Of a stretch of 64,000 nucleotides of DNA, positions 26,005 to 33,891 are shown in pieces. The notes below the pieces were generated by a model that saw nothing but the letters and a program-made list of their open reading frames with translations, had not been told where the DNA came from and ran no database searches. The stretch lies in contig CAWIBS010000029.1 of NCBI GenBank assembly GCA_963834365.1, positions 372,001 to 436,000 of the forward strand. The letters run 5' to 3'. A program made the translations under genes and the position numbers. The stretch is from CAWJAP01 sp963834365 (GTDB lineage: Bacteria; Acidobacteriota; Vicinamibacteria; Vicinamibacterales; Vicinamibacteraceae). Every line of letters begins with the position of its first letter. Position 1 is the stretch's first letter.

Positions 26005-26039
26005 CAGGGTGATTGGAAAAACCTTGTCAAGGTACAACC

Positions 26040-26150
26040 CACAAGGCACAAGGCACAAGGAAGGCCGAAGTCAAAACTCAGGAGGCGAAATGCCTTTGAT
26101 TTGTGCGGTCTCCTTCAGCCTTGAACCTTCCTTGTGCCTTGTGCCTAGTG
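26040..26150. repeat. Inverted heptamer arms (AAGGCAC / GTGCCTT)
   Basis: CACAAGGCACAAGGCACAAG... (26040-26064) and CCTTCCTTGTGCCTTGTGCC... (26126-26150) are near-perfect reverse complements of 25 bp, each with 7-bp period, flanking a 61-bp core. It lies between convergent genes, so it may also end transcription. Confidence 0.9.
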
Positions 26151-26189
26151 CCTTCGTGCCTTCAGGTTGCTGGCTCTTTCAGCAACCTG

Positions 26190-26891
26190 CTAGGCCTTGC
26201 GATTGGAGAAAAAGGATCGATCGACGAACGCGTCGAGCTCGGCCTGCGCCTCGGACGGGAGGCTGACGAACTGCAGACCCATGCCGCTCCGTGGATCGCT
26301 CCACGCGACGGTGGCCTCGGCATCGATCTCCCGACGGCTGTTCGGCAGCTTGAAGCGCACGCGCACGCGTTTGCCCGCGGGCTGCGGATTCATCGTGCGC
26401 AGGAAGATGCCCCCCTTGCTGACGTTGGCGCACACGGCCGAGGCGATGACGTTGTCCAAGCGGAACGAGACCGTGACCGAGAGCGCGACCCGCGGGCTGG
26501 TGCGGCGGTTGAAGCTGTCCGGGAAGAGGTGCGGCGCGAGCGCGGGCAGGATGTGCATGGGCGCGGTGTACTCGTTGACGAAGCCGACCACACCACACTC
26601 CGTCAGCTCGCGCACCTCCGTCGCGCTGGCGATCGTCCCGCTGAAGACGAGGATGGGTCCCCGGTATCCGGCCTGCCGCACGGCGCGGACCGCTTCGACC
26701 CCGCGGGACTCCGGCAGGTGCAGGTCCATGACGAGAAGATCGAGGCCGCTGGCCACCTCGCGCACGCGCGACAGCAGGTCCGGTGCGGTGCCCGCCGTGA
26801 CGGCGCGGTGTCCGGCGTCCGAGAGCGCGGCGCCGAACCGCTCCCGCACGAGGGCGGTGTCGTCTGCGATGAGAACCGTTTTTTGCACCAC
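26190..26891 (-). CDS. Response regulator with C-terminal PilZ domain
   Basis: A 233-residue REC-PilZ protein. The receiver has the acidic pair (IADD), the phospho-acceptor Asp in LLVMDLHLP and the switch Ser in ILVFSGT; the usual C-terminal Lys position reads NEYTAP, so the conserved Lys looks absent. The PilZ domain (about 128-225) has both c-di-GMP motifs, RRTSPR (RxxxR) and ANVSKGG (NxSxxG). It would therefore join a phosphorelay signal to c-di-GMP, as in motility or surface-attachment control. No histidine kinase is nearby. Start is GTG 26891 or the next codon. Confidence 0.88.
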   Translation of the reverse strand: MVQKTVLIADDTALVRERFGAALSDAGHRAVTAGTAPDLLSRVREVASGLDLLVMDLHLPESRGVEAVRAVRQAGYRGPILVFSGTIASATEVRELTECGVVGFVNEYTAPMHILPALAPHLFPDSFNRRTSPRVALSVTVSFRLDNVIASAVCANVSKGGIFLRTMNPQPAGKRVRVRFKLPNSRREIDAEATVAWSDPRSGMGLQFVSLPSEAQAELDAFVDRSFFSNRKA

Positions 26892-26946
26892 GTCGGATTG
26901 GGCTCAATTGTGCCACACGTCCCCGATCTCGTTGTGCCGGCGTGCG

Positions 26947-26976
26947 TTGCAGACGCGCGAATCTTCTCGCTATAAT
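26947..26976 (+). promoter_or_regulatory. Sigma-70-type promoter for the lysW-like/larE pair
   Basis: TTGCAG at 26947-26952, an 18-bp spacer, and a perfect TATAAT at 26971-26976. It lies 80 bp upstream of the LysW-like start, with a purine-rich region before the ATG. It is the best housekeeping promoter I see in the window. Confidence 0.6.
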
Positions 26977-27056
26977 CCGGGTTCGCTTTGCCGGCGCCGG
27001 CCGCGCCGTACGCCGGTTGAAGTGCATCGCGGGAAGCTGACACCCTGGAGCACGTG

Positions 27057-27305
27057 ATGGCGACTTGCCCGGTTTGCGACGCGGAAGACCTGGAGGTTGA
27101 CGAGTACGAGGTCGATGAGGGCGACGTCGTCAACTGCCCGGAGTGTGGTGCCAGTCTCGAGGTGAGCGGCGTGTCGCCGCTCGAGTTCGAGGCAGTGTCC
27201 GACGAAGACGACGACGACGAGGACGAAGACGACGAGGACGAGGACGAGGACGACGACGACGAGGACGATGAGGAAGAGGACGAGCGGGAGGACTGGGACG
27301 AGTGA
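27057..27305 (+). CDS. LysW-like zinc-ribbon carrier with long acidic tail
   Basis: An 82-residue protein. The N-terminal half is LysW-like: CPVCDAEDLEVDEYEVDEGD then VNCPECGASLEV, with two CPxC knuckles for zinc. The C-terminus ends EDWDE, close to the EDWGE end of LysW, whose terminal Glu carries alpha-aminoadipate or glutamate during lysine/arginine synthesis. Between them lies a run of about 30 almost pure Asp/Glu residues, encoded by GAC/GAG/GAA repeats, which typical LysW lacks. No lysX or argX is in the window. A carrier role is therefore inference. GTG 27054 is an alternative start. It overlaps larE by 38 bp. Confidence 0.75.
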   Translation: MATCPVCDAEDLEVDEYEVDEGDVVNCPECGASLEVSGVSPLEFEAVSDEDDDDEDEDDEDEDEDDDDEDDEEEDEREDWDE

Positions 27306-28167
27306 GGCGTCAGCGGCGGTCGCCGGCGGCCCCGCTGCGGGCGGCCGCACCAGCGCGGACAAGGAAGCCGCACTTCGCCAACTCCTCGCCGGGTTCGAAT
27401 CTGTCGTCGTCGCTTTCAGTGGCGGCGTCGACAGCGCGTATCTTGCGTGGCTCGCCAACGAGGTGCTCGGCGACCGCGCTCTTGCCGTGACCGCGGTCAG
27501 CCCGAGCTATCCCGGACACCATTTCGATCTGGCGCGGTCGCTCGCCGCCGAGCGCCGGCTTCGCCACGAGATCATCGAGACCCGCGAAGTCGAGCGGCCC
27601 GAATACCGCGCCAATCCCGTCAATCGTTGCTATTTCTGCAAGCACGAGCTCTACACCGACCTCACCCGGCTGGCGCGTGATCGCGGCTTCGCGGTTGTCG
27701 TGGACGGCAACAATGCCGACGATCGCGGCGACTACCGGCCAGGCAGGCAGGCCGCACGGGAATTCGGCGTCCGCAGCCCCCTCGACGAGATCGGGCTGAC
27801 GAAGGACGAGATCCGGGCCCTCGCTCGTGACGCTGCTCTCCCGATCTGGGACGAGCCCGCGTCCGCGTGTCTGTCGTCACGGATCCCCTACGACCACGAG
27901 GTGACGCCGGCGAAGCTGCGGGCCGTGGAACAGGCCGAGGACGCGCTGCGCGAGCTCGGTTTCCGCGTGTGCCGCGTCCGGCACCACGACGAACTGGCAC
28001 GCATCGAGCTGGGGCGCGACGAGCTGTCGCGGGCCATCGAGCCCGAGCTCGCGAGCGCGATCGTCCGTGCCGTGAAGGCCGCTGGCTTCCGCTATGTGAC
28101 GCTCGACCTGCTGGGCTATCGGCAGGGCAGTCTCAACGAGGGGATTCTCCTCAGAGCGGTCGAGTGA
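27268..28167 (+). CDS. larE: LarE-family ATP-dependent sulfur transferase
   Basis: A PP-loop enzyme that, in characterised cases, donates the sulfur of its own cysteine to make the nickel-pincer cofactor of lactate racemase. Seen: PP-loop VAFSGGVDSAYLAW, PVNRCYFCKHELY, VVDGNNADDRGDYRPG, and EPASACLSSRIPY with the Cys at the position of the sacrificial residue. The only start in frame is ATG 27268, inside the acidic tail of the LysW-like gene. No larB or larC is in the window, so it could serve another sulfur transfer. Its TGA overlaps the GTG of the next gene. Confidence 0.88.
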   Translation: MRKRTSGRTGTSEASAAVAGGPAAGGRTSADKEAALRQLLAGFESVVVAFSGGVDSAYLAWLANEVLGDRALAVTAVSPSYPGHHFDLARSLAAERRLRHEIIETREVERPEYRANPVNRCYFCKHELYTDLTRLARDRGFAVVVDGNNADDRGDYRPGRQAAREFGVRSPLDEIGLTKDEIRALARDAALPIWDEPASACLSSRIPYDHEVTPAKLRAVEQAEDALRELGFRVCRVRHHDELARIELGRDELSRAIEPELASAIVRAVKAAGFRYVTLDLLGYRQGSLNEGILLRAVE

Positions 28168-30548
28168 CCCGGTCCGGATGGCGACGGCCCGCTTCCGTGT
28201 GGGCCCTGTGCGCGGCCGGCGCGTTTCTCGCCGCGCACATCGTGGCGGGCGTCGGCACCCTCGACGACATCGACGCGGTCAACTTCGCGATGGGTGTGCG
28301 CGACTTCGACGTCGCGCAGCACCAGCCGCATCCGCCCGGGTATCCGATCTACATCGCCCTCGGCAAGGTTGCCCGCAGTGTGCTGGCCACGGCAGGCCAT
28401 GCCCCCACCCCCAGGCCTTCTCATGCGCCGATCGAATCGTCGTCGCTGGCCTGGTGGGGTGTGCTGGCGGGGGCGTGCGCGGCGTTCCCGCTCGTGGTGC
28501 TCTTCCGGCTCGTCGGCGGCGATGAGCGGCTGGCCGCCGGCGCGATGCTGCTGACGCTCGCCTGTCCGCTGTGGTGGCTCACGGCCAGCCGGCCGCTCAG
28601 CGACACCATGGGGTTGTCCGCCGCGCTCGCCGTGCAGGCCGTGCTCGCGACCGCGTTCGCGCGGCAGCGCGGGTGGCACGAACGGGACGTCACCGCTGCC
28701 GACTTGGCCGGGACCGGTCGTCTCATCGTCCTTGGTGCATGCCTCGCCGGGCTGGCGGCGGGCCTGCGATCGCAGACCGTCTGGCTCACCGCGCCGCTCC
28801 TGGCCATCGTCGTGGCCGATCGGGCCGGCCGCGGCGCCGCGGCGGCCATCGTCGGAAGTGCGATCACGTTCACGGCCGGCCTGCTCGCGTGGCTCGTGCC
28901 TCTCGTCGTCGTCAGCGGCGGACCGACGGCCTACTGGCGGGCCGTGACCTCACAGGCTGGAGAGGACTTCGAAGGCGTGGACATGCTGCTCACGAGCGTC
29001 CAGCCAGTGCGCCGCCTCGCCGTCAACCTGTTCGAGACATTCGTGCTGCCGTGGGCGTCGTTGCCGCTGGCAGGTGTCGTGCTCACGCTGGCGGTCGTCG
29101 GTCTGGTCGCGATGGTCCGGTCATCGCGGCGCGACCTGACGCTGCTCGCGGGTCTGGCGGCGCCCTACGCGCTCTTCCATCTCGTCTTCCAGGAGAACGC
29201 GACGACACGCTACGCGCTCCCCACGGTCCCCCTTACCGCGTTCCTTGCAGTAAGAGGGGGACAACTGCTCGCAGAGCGCGCCACGCTGCTGCTCGCCATC
29301 GGCCTCGCCGCCGTGTCGCTCGTCGTCGCACAGCCGGCGCTCGTCGCCTACGCCCGCGAGCCGTCGCCCACGTTCCGTGTCTTCGAGGCCATGCAGCGTG
29401 AGAGCCAGGCCGACGGTCTGGCATCGCCCGTGGTCGGCATGCACCGGCGGGTGGCGACCGAGACCCGGCGGGCGCGGGAGTGGCAGGGACCTCGTGGATT
29501 TCCGTGGCGGCTGCTTCCCTTTCCACGCGGGCACGAATGGCTCGAGATCGTGAAGTACTGGCGCGATGGGGGAACGGGTCCGGTGTGGTTCCTTGCCGAG
29601 CCGCGCCGCACCGATCTCGCGCTCGTGGATCCGTCGAGCCGACACCGAATGGCCCGTGCCACCTGGCCCTTCGATCGCGCGACTGCGCTCGTCGGCGGGG
29701 CGCGCCCTGGCGAGATGGACTGGTGGATCATCCAGAGCGTTCCCCAGTGGTTCCTGGGCGAGGGGTGGGGGCTCACCCCCGAGACCTCGGGAATCGCGCA
29801 GCAGGACGAGAAGGGTCCGGCATGGGGCGGTGCCGTGGGCTGGATCAGGCCTCGGGCGCAGCCGCTGCGGATGATGGTCGGTGGCCGGAACCTGGGACCC
29901 TCGACCGATCCCGTCGTCAGGTTCTCACTGTCTCTGGAAGGACGCCTTCTCGATACCTGGGAAGTCGCGCCCAACCCCGGGTTCTTCCTTCGCGCGCGCG
30001 ATCTGCCCGCCAATCAGCCGGACGCATCAGAGACGCGGCGGCACTCAGAGGTCGTGATCCGTGCCGAAGCGGCCGACGGATCGGGACGACCGGTTCGCGC
30101 CGCCGTCGAGCAGTTCGACGTGCAGCCGGCGACGAGTGTCATGTTCGGCTATGGCTCCGGCTTCCATGAGGCCGAGTACAACCCGGGGTCGGGCCTGCGC
30201 TGGCGCTGGGCCAGCGATCGCGCCGAAATCCGCGTCTGGCCATCCGATCGTGCCGTTCGTGTGCGGATTTCTGTCGAGTCACCTCTGAAGACCTTCGGAG
30301 AAGCGCCGATAGTCACGCTGAGGGCCGGCGGCCGGGAACTGCTGCGGCTTTCGCCACGAGAGGCCTTCACCATCGACGTGCCGGTGGACGCCGACGCCCT
30401 TGCGGCCGCGGACGGCCAATTGACGCTCGGCACCACGCAGGTCTTCGTACCCGCCGAGCACGTGGGTGGGTCCGATCCGCGTCGTCACGATCGCCGGCGA
30501 CTCGGGCTGCGGGTGTTCGACGTCTCGGTCGTTGCCGCCGGTGAGTAG
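28164..30548 (+). CDS. Multi-spanning membrane protein, GT-C glycosyltransferase-like
   Basis: A 794-residue protein from GTG 28164, which overlaps the larE stop by four bases. The first luminal loop carries an acidic pair and the block DDIDAVNFAMGVRDFD, followed by HPPGYPIYI, as in GT-C/DUF2723-type transferases that use lipid-linked sugars. About eleven hydrophobic helices follow up to about residue 440; the last 350 residues are a soluble extracytoplasmic domain with many Trp and beta segments. The acceptor is unknown. An open frame continues upstream into larE but lacks homology there. Confidence 0.75.
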   Translation: MTRSGWRRPASVWALCAAGAFLAAHIVAGVGTLDDIDAVNFAMGVRDFDVAQHQPHPPGYPIYIALGKVARSVLATAGHAPTPRPSHAPIESSSLAWWGVLAGACAAFPLVVLFRLVGGDERLAAGAMLLTLACPLWWLTASRPLSDTMGLSAALAVQAVLATAFARQRGWHERDVTAADLAGTGRLIVLGACLAGLAAGLRSQTVWLTAPLLAIVVADRAGRGAAAAIVGSAITFTAGLLAWLVPLVVVSGGPTAYWRAVTSQAGEDFEGVDMLLTSVQPVRRLAVNLFETFVLPWASLPLAGVVLTLAVVGLVAMVRSSRRDLTLLAGLAAPYALFHLVFQENATTRYALPTVPLTAFLAVRGGQLLAERATLLLAIGLAAVSLVVAQPALVAYAREPSPTFRVFEAMQRESQADGLASPVVGMHRRVATETRRAREWQGPRGFPWRLLPFPRGHEWLEIVKYWRDGGTGPVWFLAEPRRTDLALVDPSSRHRMARATWPFDRATALVGGARPGEMDWWIIQSVPQWFLGEGWGLTPETSGIAQQDEKGPAWGGAVGWIRPRAQPLRMMVGGRNLGPSTDPVVRFSLSLEGRLLDTWEVAPNPGFFLRARDLPANQPDASETRRHSEVVIRAEAADGSGRPVRAAVEQFDVQPATSVMFGYGSGFHEAEYNPGSGLRWRWASDRAEIRVWPSDRAVRVRISVESPLKTFGEAPIVTLRAGGRELLRLSPREAFTIDVPVDADALAAADGQLTLGTTQVFVPAEHVGGSDPRRHDRRRLGLRVFDVSVVAAGE

Positions 30549-30668
30549 CGTCAGACGGCAGGATGACTGGCTCGGGTTCGCTCCGTTGACAGCCGCACAG
30601 TCCCTGATTACTCTCACCACTGCTCGCACGGCTGCGACGCGCGAGTATCCCTTCGAGGAGCGTAACTG

Positions 30669-31244
30669 ATGTCGATGTCCCGTGTTCGTGCCGTGACCAT
30701 TGCCGTGTTGTTCACGGCAATGACGGCGGCCGCGTGCGGCAAGAAGCCGCCGCCCCCGCCGCCCGCGCCCCCGCCTCCGCCGCCCCCGACGGCACCGGCG
30801 ACCCCGCCTCCACCACCTCCACCGCCGGCTCCGGCACCGGCGCCGGAGCGCGCGCTGACCGAAGAGGAGAAGTTCGCGGCGATGAGCCTCGCGGATCTCA
30901 ACGCGTCGAAGCCGCTCGGTGACGTCTTCTTCGCCTTAGACAGCGCGGAGCTGTCCGACGAGGCGCGCGCCGCGATCTCGAAGAACAGCGAGTGGCTGAA
31001 GCGCTGGGCGAGCACCCGTATTTCCATCGAAGGCCACTGCGACGAGCGGGGCACGGCGGAATACAACCTCGCCCTGGGCGAACGGCGGGCCACAGCGGTG
31101 AAGGCCTATCTGTCGAGTCTCGGAGTCGGCGGCGATCGCGTGGCCACCGTGAGCAAGGGCAAGGAGCAGCCGTTCTGCAACGACCGCGCCGAAACGTGTT
31201 ACGCGCAGAACCGGCGCGGCCACTTCATAGTGACCGCAAAGTAG
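30669..31244 (+). CDS. pal: Peptidoglycan-associated lipoprotein (Pal/OmpA-like)
   Basis: A 191-residue lipoprotein: signal peptide with lipobox TAAAC, a striking Pro-rich linker (about residues 22-58), then an OmpA-like domain (DVFFALDSAELSDEA, ISIEGHCDERGTAEYNLALGERRA, the peptidoglycan-binding Asp/Arg pair, and a Cys pair FCNDRAETCY). It tethers the outer membrane to the cell wall. No tol genes are adjacent, so it could be another OmpA-type lipoprotein. ATG 30675 is an alternative start. Confidence 0.88.
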   Translation: MSMSRVRAVTIAVLFTAMTAAACGKKPPPPPPAPPPPPPPTAPATPPPPPPPPAPAPAPERALTEEEKFAAMSLADLNASKPLGDVFFALDSAELSDEARAAISKNSEWLKRWASTRISIEGHCDERGTAEYNLALGERRATAVKAYLSSLGVGGDRVATVSKGKEQPFCNDRAETCYAQNRRGHFIVTAK

Positions 31245-31250
31245 CAAGGC

Positions 31251-31307
31251 GGGGACGGGAGCCGGTTCTCAACTTCCGCCCGAAGTCGAGAACCGGCTCC
31301 CGTCCCC
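31251..31307. repeat. Perfect 20-bp inverted repeat spanning the pyrF end
   Basis: GGGGACGGGAGCCGGTTCTC (31251-31270) and its exact complement (31288-31307) around a 17-nt loop. It lies between the convergent pal and pyrF genes and forms a very stable stem, so it may terminate both. The last 12 codons of pyrF are inside it, which suggests a repeat that inserted at the gene end. Confidence 0.8.
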
Positions 31308-32018
31308 CTTCATTTCCTCGACGAGGGCCGCGGCTGCGGCTCGCGGGTCCGGTGCACCCAGCACCGGACGTCCCACCACCAGATGGCTCGCGCCGGCGGC
31401 AATCGCTTCAGCCGCCGTCGTCGTTCTCGCCTGATCGTCAGGGCGCGGTGCTCCAGGTGCGAGCGTCGGGCGGATGCCCGGCGTGACGAGCAGGAAGTCC
31501 GGTCCGCACAGGGCTCGCAGGCGCGCCGCCTCCTGGGGGGAAGACACCACGCCGTCGAGTCCGGCGGTCCTGGCCAGCTCGGCAAGCGACTCGACCTGTC
31601 CGGCGAGCGGTCGCGACACGCCCACGGCAGCCAGGGCCGAGGCGTCGAGACTGGTGAGGACCGTCACGGCGACGATCAGCGGGCGCTGGACGCCCAGACG
31701 ATGGGATTCGTCTCCCGCGGCGTCGGCCGCGGCCTTCATCATGTCGGCGCCGCCGGATGCGTGAACGGTCAGCATCCAGGCGCCAATCCGGGTGGCCGAC
31801 CGGACTGCGCCCGCCACCTGGTGCGGGATGTCGTGGAATTTCAGATCCAGGAAGATCCGGTGACCGTGGGACCGCAGCCGGTCCACGAGCGCCGGACCTT
31901 CGGCGGTGAACAACTGGCTGCCGATTTTGAGAGCGCCGACGTGGCCCGCGAGCGTCGTGGCGTGCCGCTCGGCATCGGCGGCGGTGGGAACGTCGAGGGC
32001 GATCAGGAGGCGATGCAT
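31269..32018 (-). CDS. pyrF: Orotidine 5'-phosphate decarboxylase
   Basis: Last step of UMP synthesis: decarboxylation of OMP. From ATG 32018 the protein has 249 residues: LIALDVPTA, LKIGSQLFT, the catalytic FLDLKFHDIPHQV with its Asp-Lys-Asp charge network, VTPGIRP, and the phosphate-binding VVGRPVLGA. A longer frame upstream is not homologous. The C-terminal residues (SRFSTSGGS) come from an inverted repeat and are unlikely to be conserved. Follows pyrD by 50 bp, so pyrK-pyrD-pyrF is one minus-strand operon. Confidence 0.95.
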   Translation of the reverse strand: MHRLLIALDVPTAADAERHATTLAGHVGALKIGSQLFTAEGPALVDRLRSHGHRIFLDLKFHDIPHQVAGAVRSATRIGAWMLTVHASGGADMMKAAADAAGDESHRLGVQRPLIVAVTVLTSLDASALAAVGVSRPLAGQVESLAELARTAGLDGVVSSPQEAARLRALCGPDFLLVTPGIRPTLAPGAPRPDDQARTTTAAEAIAAGASHLVVGRPVLGAPDPRAAAAALVEEMKGDGSRFSTSGGS

Positions 32019-32066
32019 GGCTGGAGCGGCTGGAACGGCTGGGCGGCTGGGCGGCTGGGCGACTGG
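32018..32066. repeat. Nonamer repeat tract (GGCTGGAAC/GGCTGGGC)
   Basis: GGCTGGAGCGGCTGGAACGG followed by CTGGGCGG units in the pyrD-pyrF spacer, starting at the last base of the pyrF start codon on the other strand. Same family as 3123-3280. Confidence 0.8.
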
Positions 32067-32068
32067 GA

Positions 32069-33010
32069 TCAGGTCGCGACGGGTTGCGCCGCATGCGTCT
32101 TGCTCGTCTGGAGCGTGCCCACGAGATCCGCAAGCCTGGTGATGCCGTGGCGTGTCCCATAGTCGCGGAGTCCGGCCAGCAGCTTCTGCCAGATGAACGG
32201 GTCGATGAAGTTGGCCGTGCCCACCTGCACCGCGGAGGCGCCGGCGATGATGAACTCGAGCGCGTCGGACGCGTCCATGATGCCGCCCATCCCGACGACC
32301 GGGATCCGCACCAGTTGCGCGCACTCATAGACCATGCGCACGGCGATCGGCCGAATCGCCGGTCCGCTCAGACCGCCCATGATGTTGGTGATCCTGGGGC
32401 GCCGGGTCTCGACGTCGATCGCCATGGCGAGGAACGTGTTGACCAGCGACACCGCATCCGCCCCGGCCTCCTCGGCCGACCGCGCGAACGACGCGACGTC
32501 GGTGACGTTCGGCGTCAGCTTCGGCAGGATGGGAAGGGTCGTCACCTTGCGCACCGCGCTGACGACGTCGTGGGTGCCCTGCAGGCTGCAGCCGAACTGG
32601 ATGCCGCCGGCCTTGATGTTCGGGCACGAGATGTTCAGCTCGATCGCGGCCACGCCTTCGTGGTCCGACAGGATGCGGGCAATCTCGGCATACTCGTCGA
32701 TCGACGTCCCGCAGATGTTGACCATCACGACGGCGCGGCGGGCCCGCAGCTCGGGCAGCCGCTCGCGCACGAAGCGATGGACGCCGATGCCCTGCAGGCC
32801 GATCGCGTTGATCATCCCGGCCGGCGTCTCGACGATGCGGGGTGGCGGGTGTCCTTCACGCTCGCTCAGGAACAGCCCCTTCACGCAGACCGCGCCCAGC
32901 GACGAGAGGTCGACCGTGTCGGCGTACTCCACGCCGTAGCCGAAGCAGCCGCTGGCGGCAATCAGTGGATTGGCCAGCGTCAGCGCACCGATTCGGGTCG
33001 TCAGGTCCAT
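32069..33010 (-). CDS. pyrD: Dihydroorotate dehydrogenase, class 1B catalytic subunit
   Basis: Oxidises dihydroorotate to orotate using FMN and passes electrons to PyrK and then NAD+. The 313-residue protein has NPLIAASGCFGYGVEYAD, MINAIGLQGIG, the class-1B active-site Cys in ELNISCPNI, the Lys in PILPKLTPN, and the FMN-phosphate motifs IMGGLSGPAI and VGMGGI. It lies 34 bp after pyrK, its electron-transfer partner. The C-terminal residues (LQTSKTHAAQPVAT) are a short variable tail. Confidence 0.95.
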   Translation of the reverse strand: MDLTTRIGALTLANPLIAASGCFGYGVEYADTVDLSSLGAVCVKGLFLSEREGHPPPRIVETPAGMINAIGLQGIGVHRFVRERLPELRARRAVVMVNICGTSIDEYAEIARILSDHEGVAAIELNISCPNIKAGGIQFGCSLQGTHDVVSAVRKVTTLPILPKLTPNVTDVASFARSAEEAGADAVSLVNTFLAMAIDVETRRPRITNIMGGLSGPAIRPIAVRMVYECAQLVRIPVVGMGGIMDASDALEFIIAGASAVQVGTANFIDPFIWQKLLAGLRDYGTRHGITRLADLVGTLQTSKTHAAQPVAT

Positions 33011-33013
33011 GGA

Positions 33014-33046
33014 GGCTCAGGGCTCGAGGATCAGGGGTCGAGGATC
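33014..33046. repeat. Short 7-8 bp repeat tract (GAGGATCAGGG)
   Basis: GAGGCTCAGGGCTCGAGGAT followed by CAGGGGTCGAGGATCAATG fills the whole pyrK-pyrD spacer; a small member of the tandem-tract family. Confidence 0.6.
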
Positions 33047-33869
33047 AATGCGCGAGCTCCTCCCAGAGAATCTCGCTGGCGCGGAAGATCGGGCCCGCCA
33101 CGCACGATCGCACGAAGTGCGGCGGCCGTCCCTCCTGCTTCACGCGGACGACGCAGCTGTAGCAGCCGCCGAGACCGCACCCCATCGTCTGTTCGAGGGA
33201 CACTTCGACATCGAGGCCGAATCGATCCGCGAGCGCGCCGACGGCACGCATCATCGGCGTCGGGCCGCAGGCGTAGATCTGCGGAGCCGCGCCCGGCTGC
33301 CCGTCGAGGAGCCGCCGCTCGAGCGGAACCGTGACGAAGCCGCGGGTGCCCGCCGTGCCGTCTTCGGTCGCGGCGACCACCTCCACACCGCGCTCGGCGA
33401 ACCATCCCGCGTAGAAGAGATCGCGCGCGGAGCGTGCGCCGTAGAACAGCGTGGCGTGCGTGCCGCTGGCCAGGCAGGCCCCGGCCAGCGAGGCGAACGG
33501 TGCCAGGCCGACGCCCCCGGCGACGAACCACGCCGGTCGTGACGGGTCGGGAGGCGTGAAGGGCCGCCCGAGCGGGCCCAGGCATGCCACCCGGTCGCCG
33601 GGCCGGACCCGATAGAGCAGACCCGTGCCGACGCCGATGCGTTTGCTCAACACGGTGATGCCGGTCGGCGTGCCGCGATCGTCCCGCCGGATCTCGAACA
33701 CCGAAAAGGGCCGCCGCAACAAGGGCTCGAGCCCCGGCGAGGTCTTCAGCATCACGAACTGGCCGGGCTCGGTGGCGGCGGCAATTCCCGGGGCGTCGAG
33801 CGCGAGCACGTGGTAGTCGTCGGACAGGAGCGTGTTCGAGGCGACCGCGGCGTCGACGTCGAGCGGCAT
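33045..33869 (-). CDS. pyrK: Dihydroorotate dehydrogenase electron-transfer subunit
   Basis: FAD/[2Fe-2S] reductase subunit that partners class-1B PyrD. The 274-residue protein shows the FAD motif RRPFSVFEI, NAD-binding GGVGLAPFASLA and CGPTPMM, and the cluster ligands C-x4-C-x2-C then a distant Cys (GCGLGGCYSCVV ... SCVAGP). First gene of the minus-strand pyr operon. Its start is only 22 bp from the divergent phosphodiesterase start, so its promoter must overlap that gene. Confidence 0.94.
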   Translation of the reverse strand: MPLDVDAAVASNTLLSDDYHVLALDAPGIAAATEPGQFVMLKTSPGLEPLLRRPFSVFEIRRDDRGTPTGITVLSKRIGVGTGLLYRVRPGDRVACLGPLGRPFTPPDPSRPAWFVAGGVGLAPFASLAGACLASGTHATLFYGARSARDLFYAGWFAERGVEVVAATEDGTAGTRGFVTVPLERRLLDGQPGAAPQIYACGPTPMMRAVGALADRFGLDVEVSLEQTMGCGLGGCYSCVVRVKQEGRPPHFVRSCVAGPIFRASEILWEELAH

Positions 33870-33891
33870 CGTGTGCAGTATAAGGGGGCCG

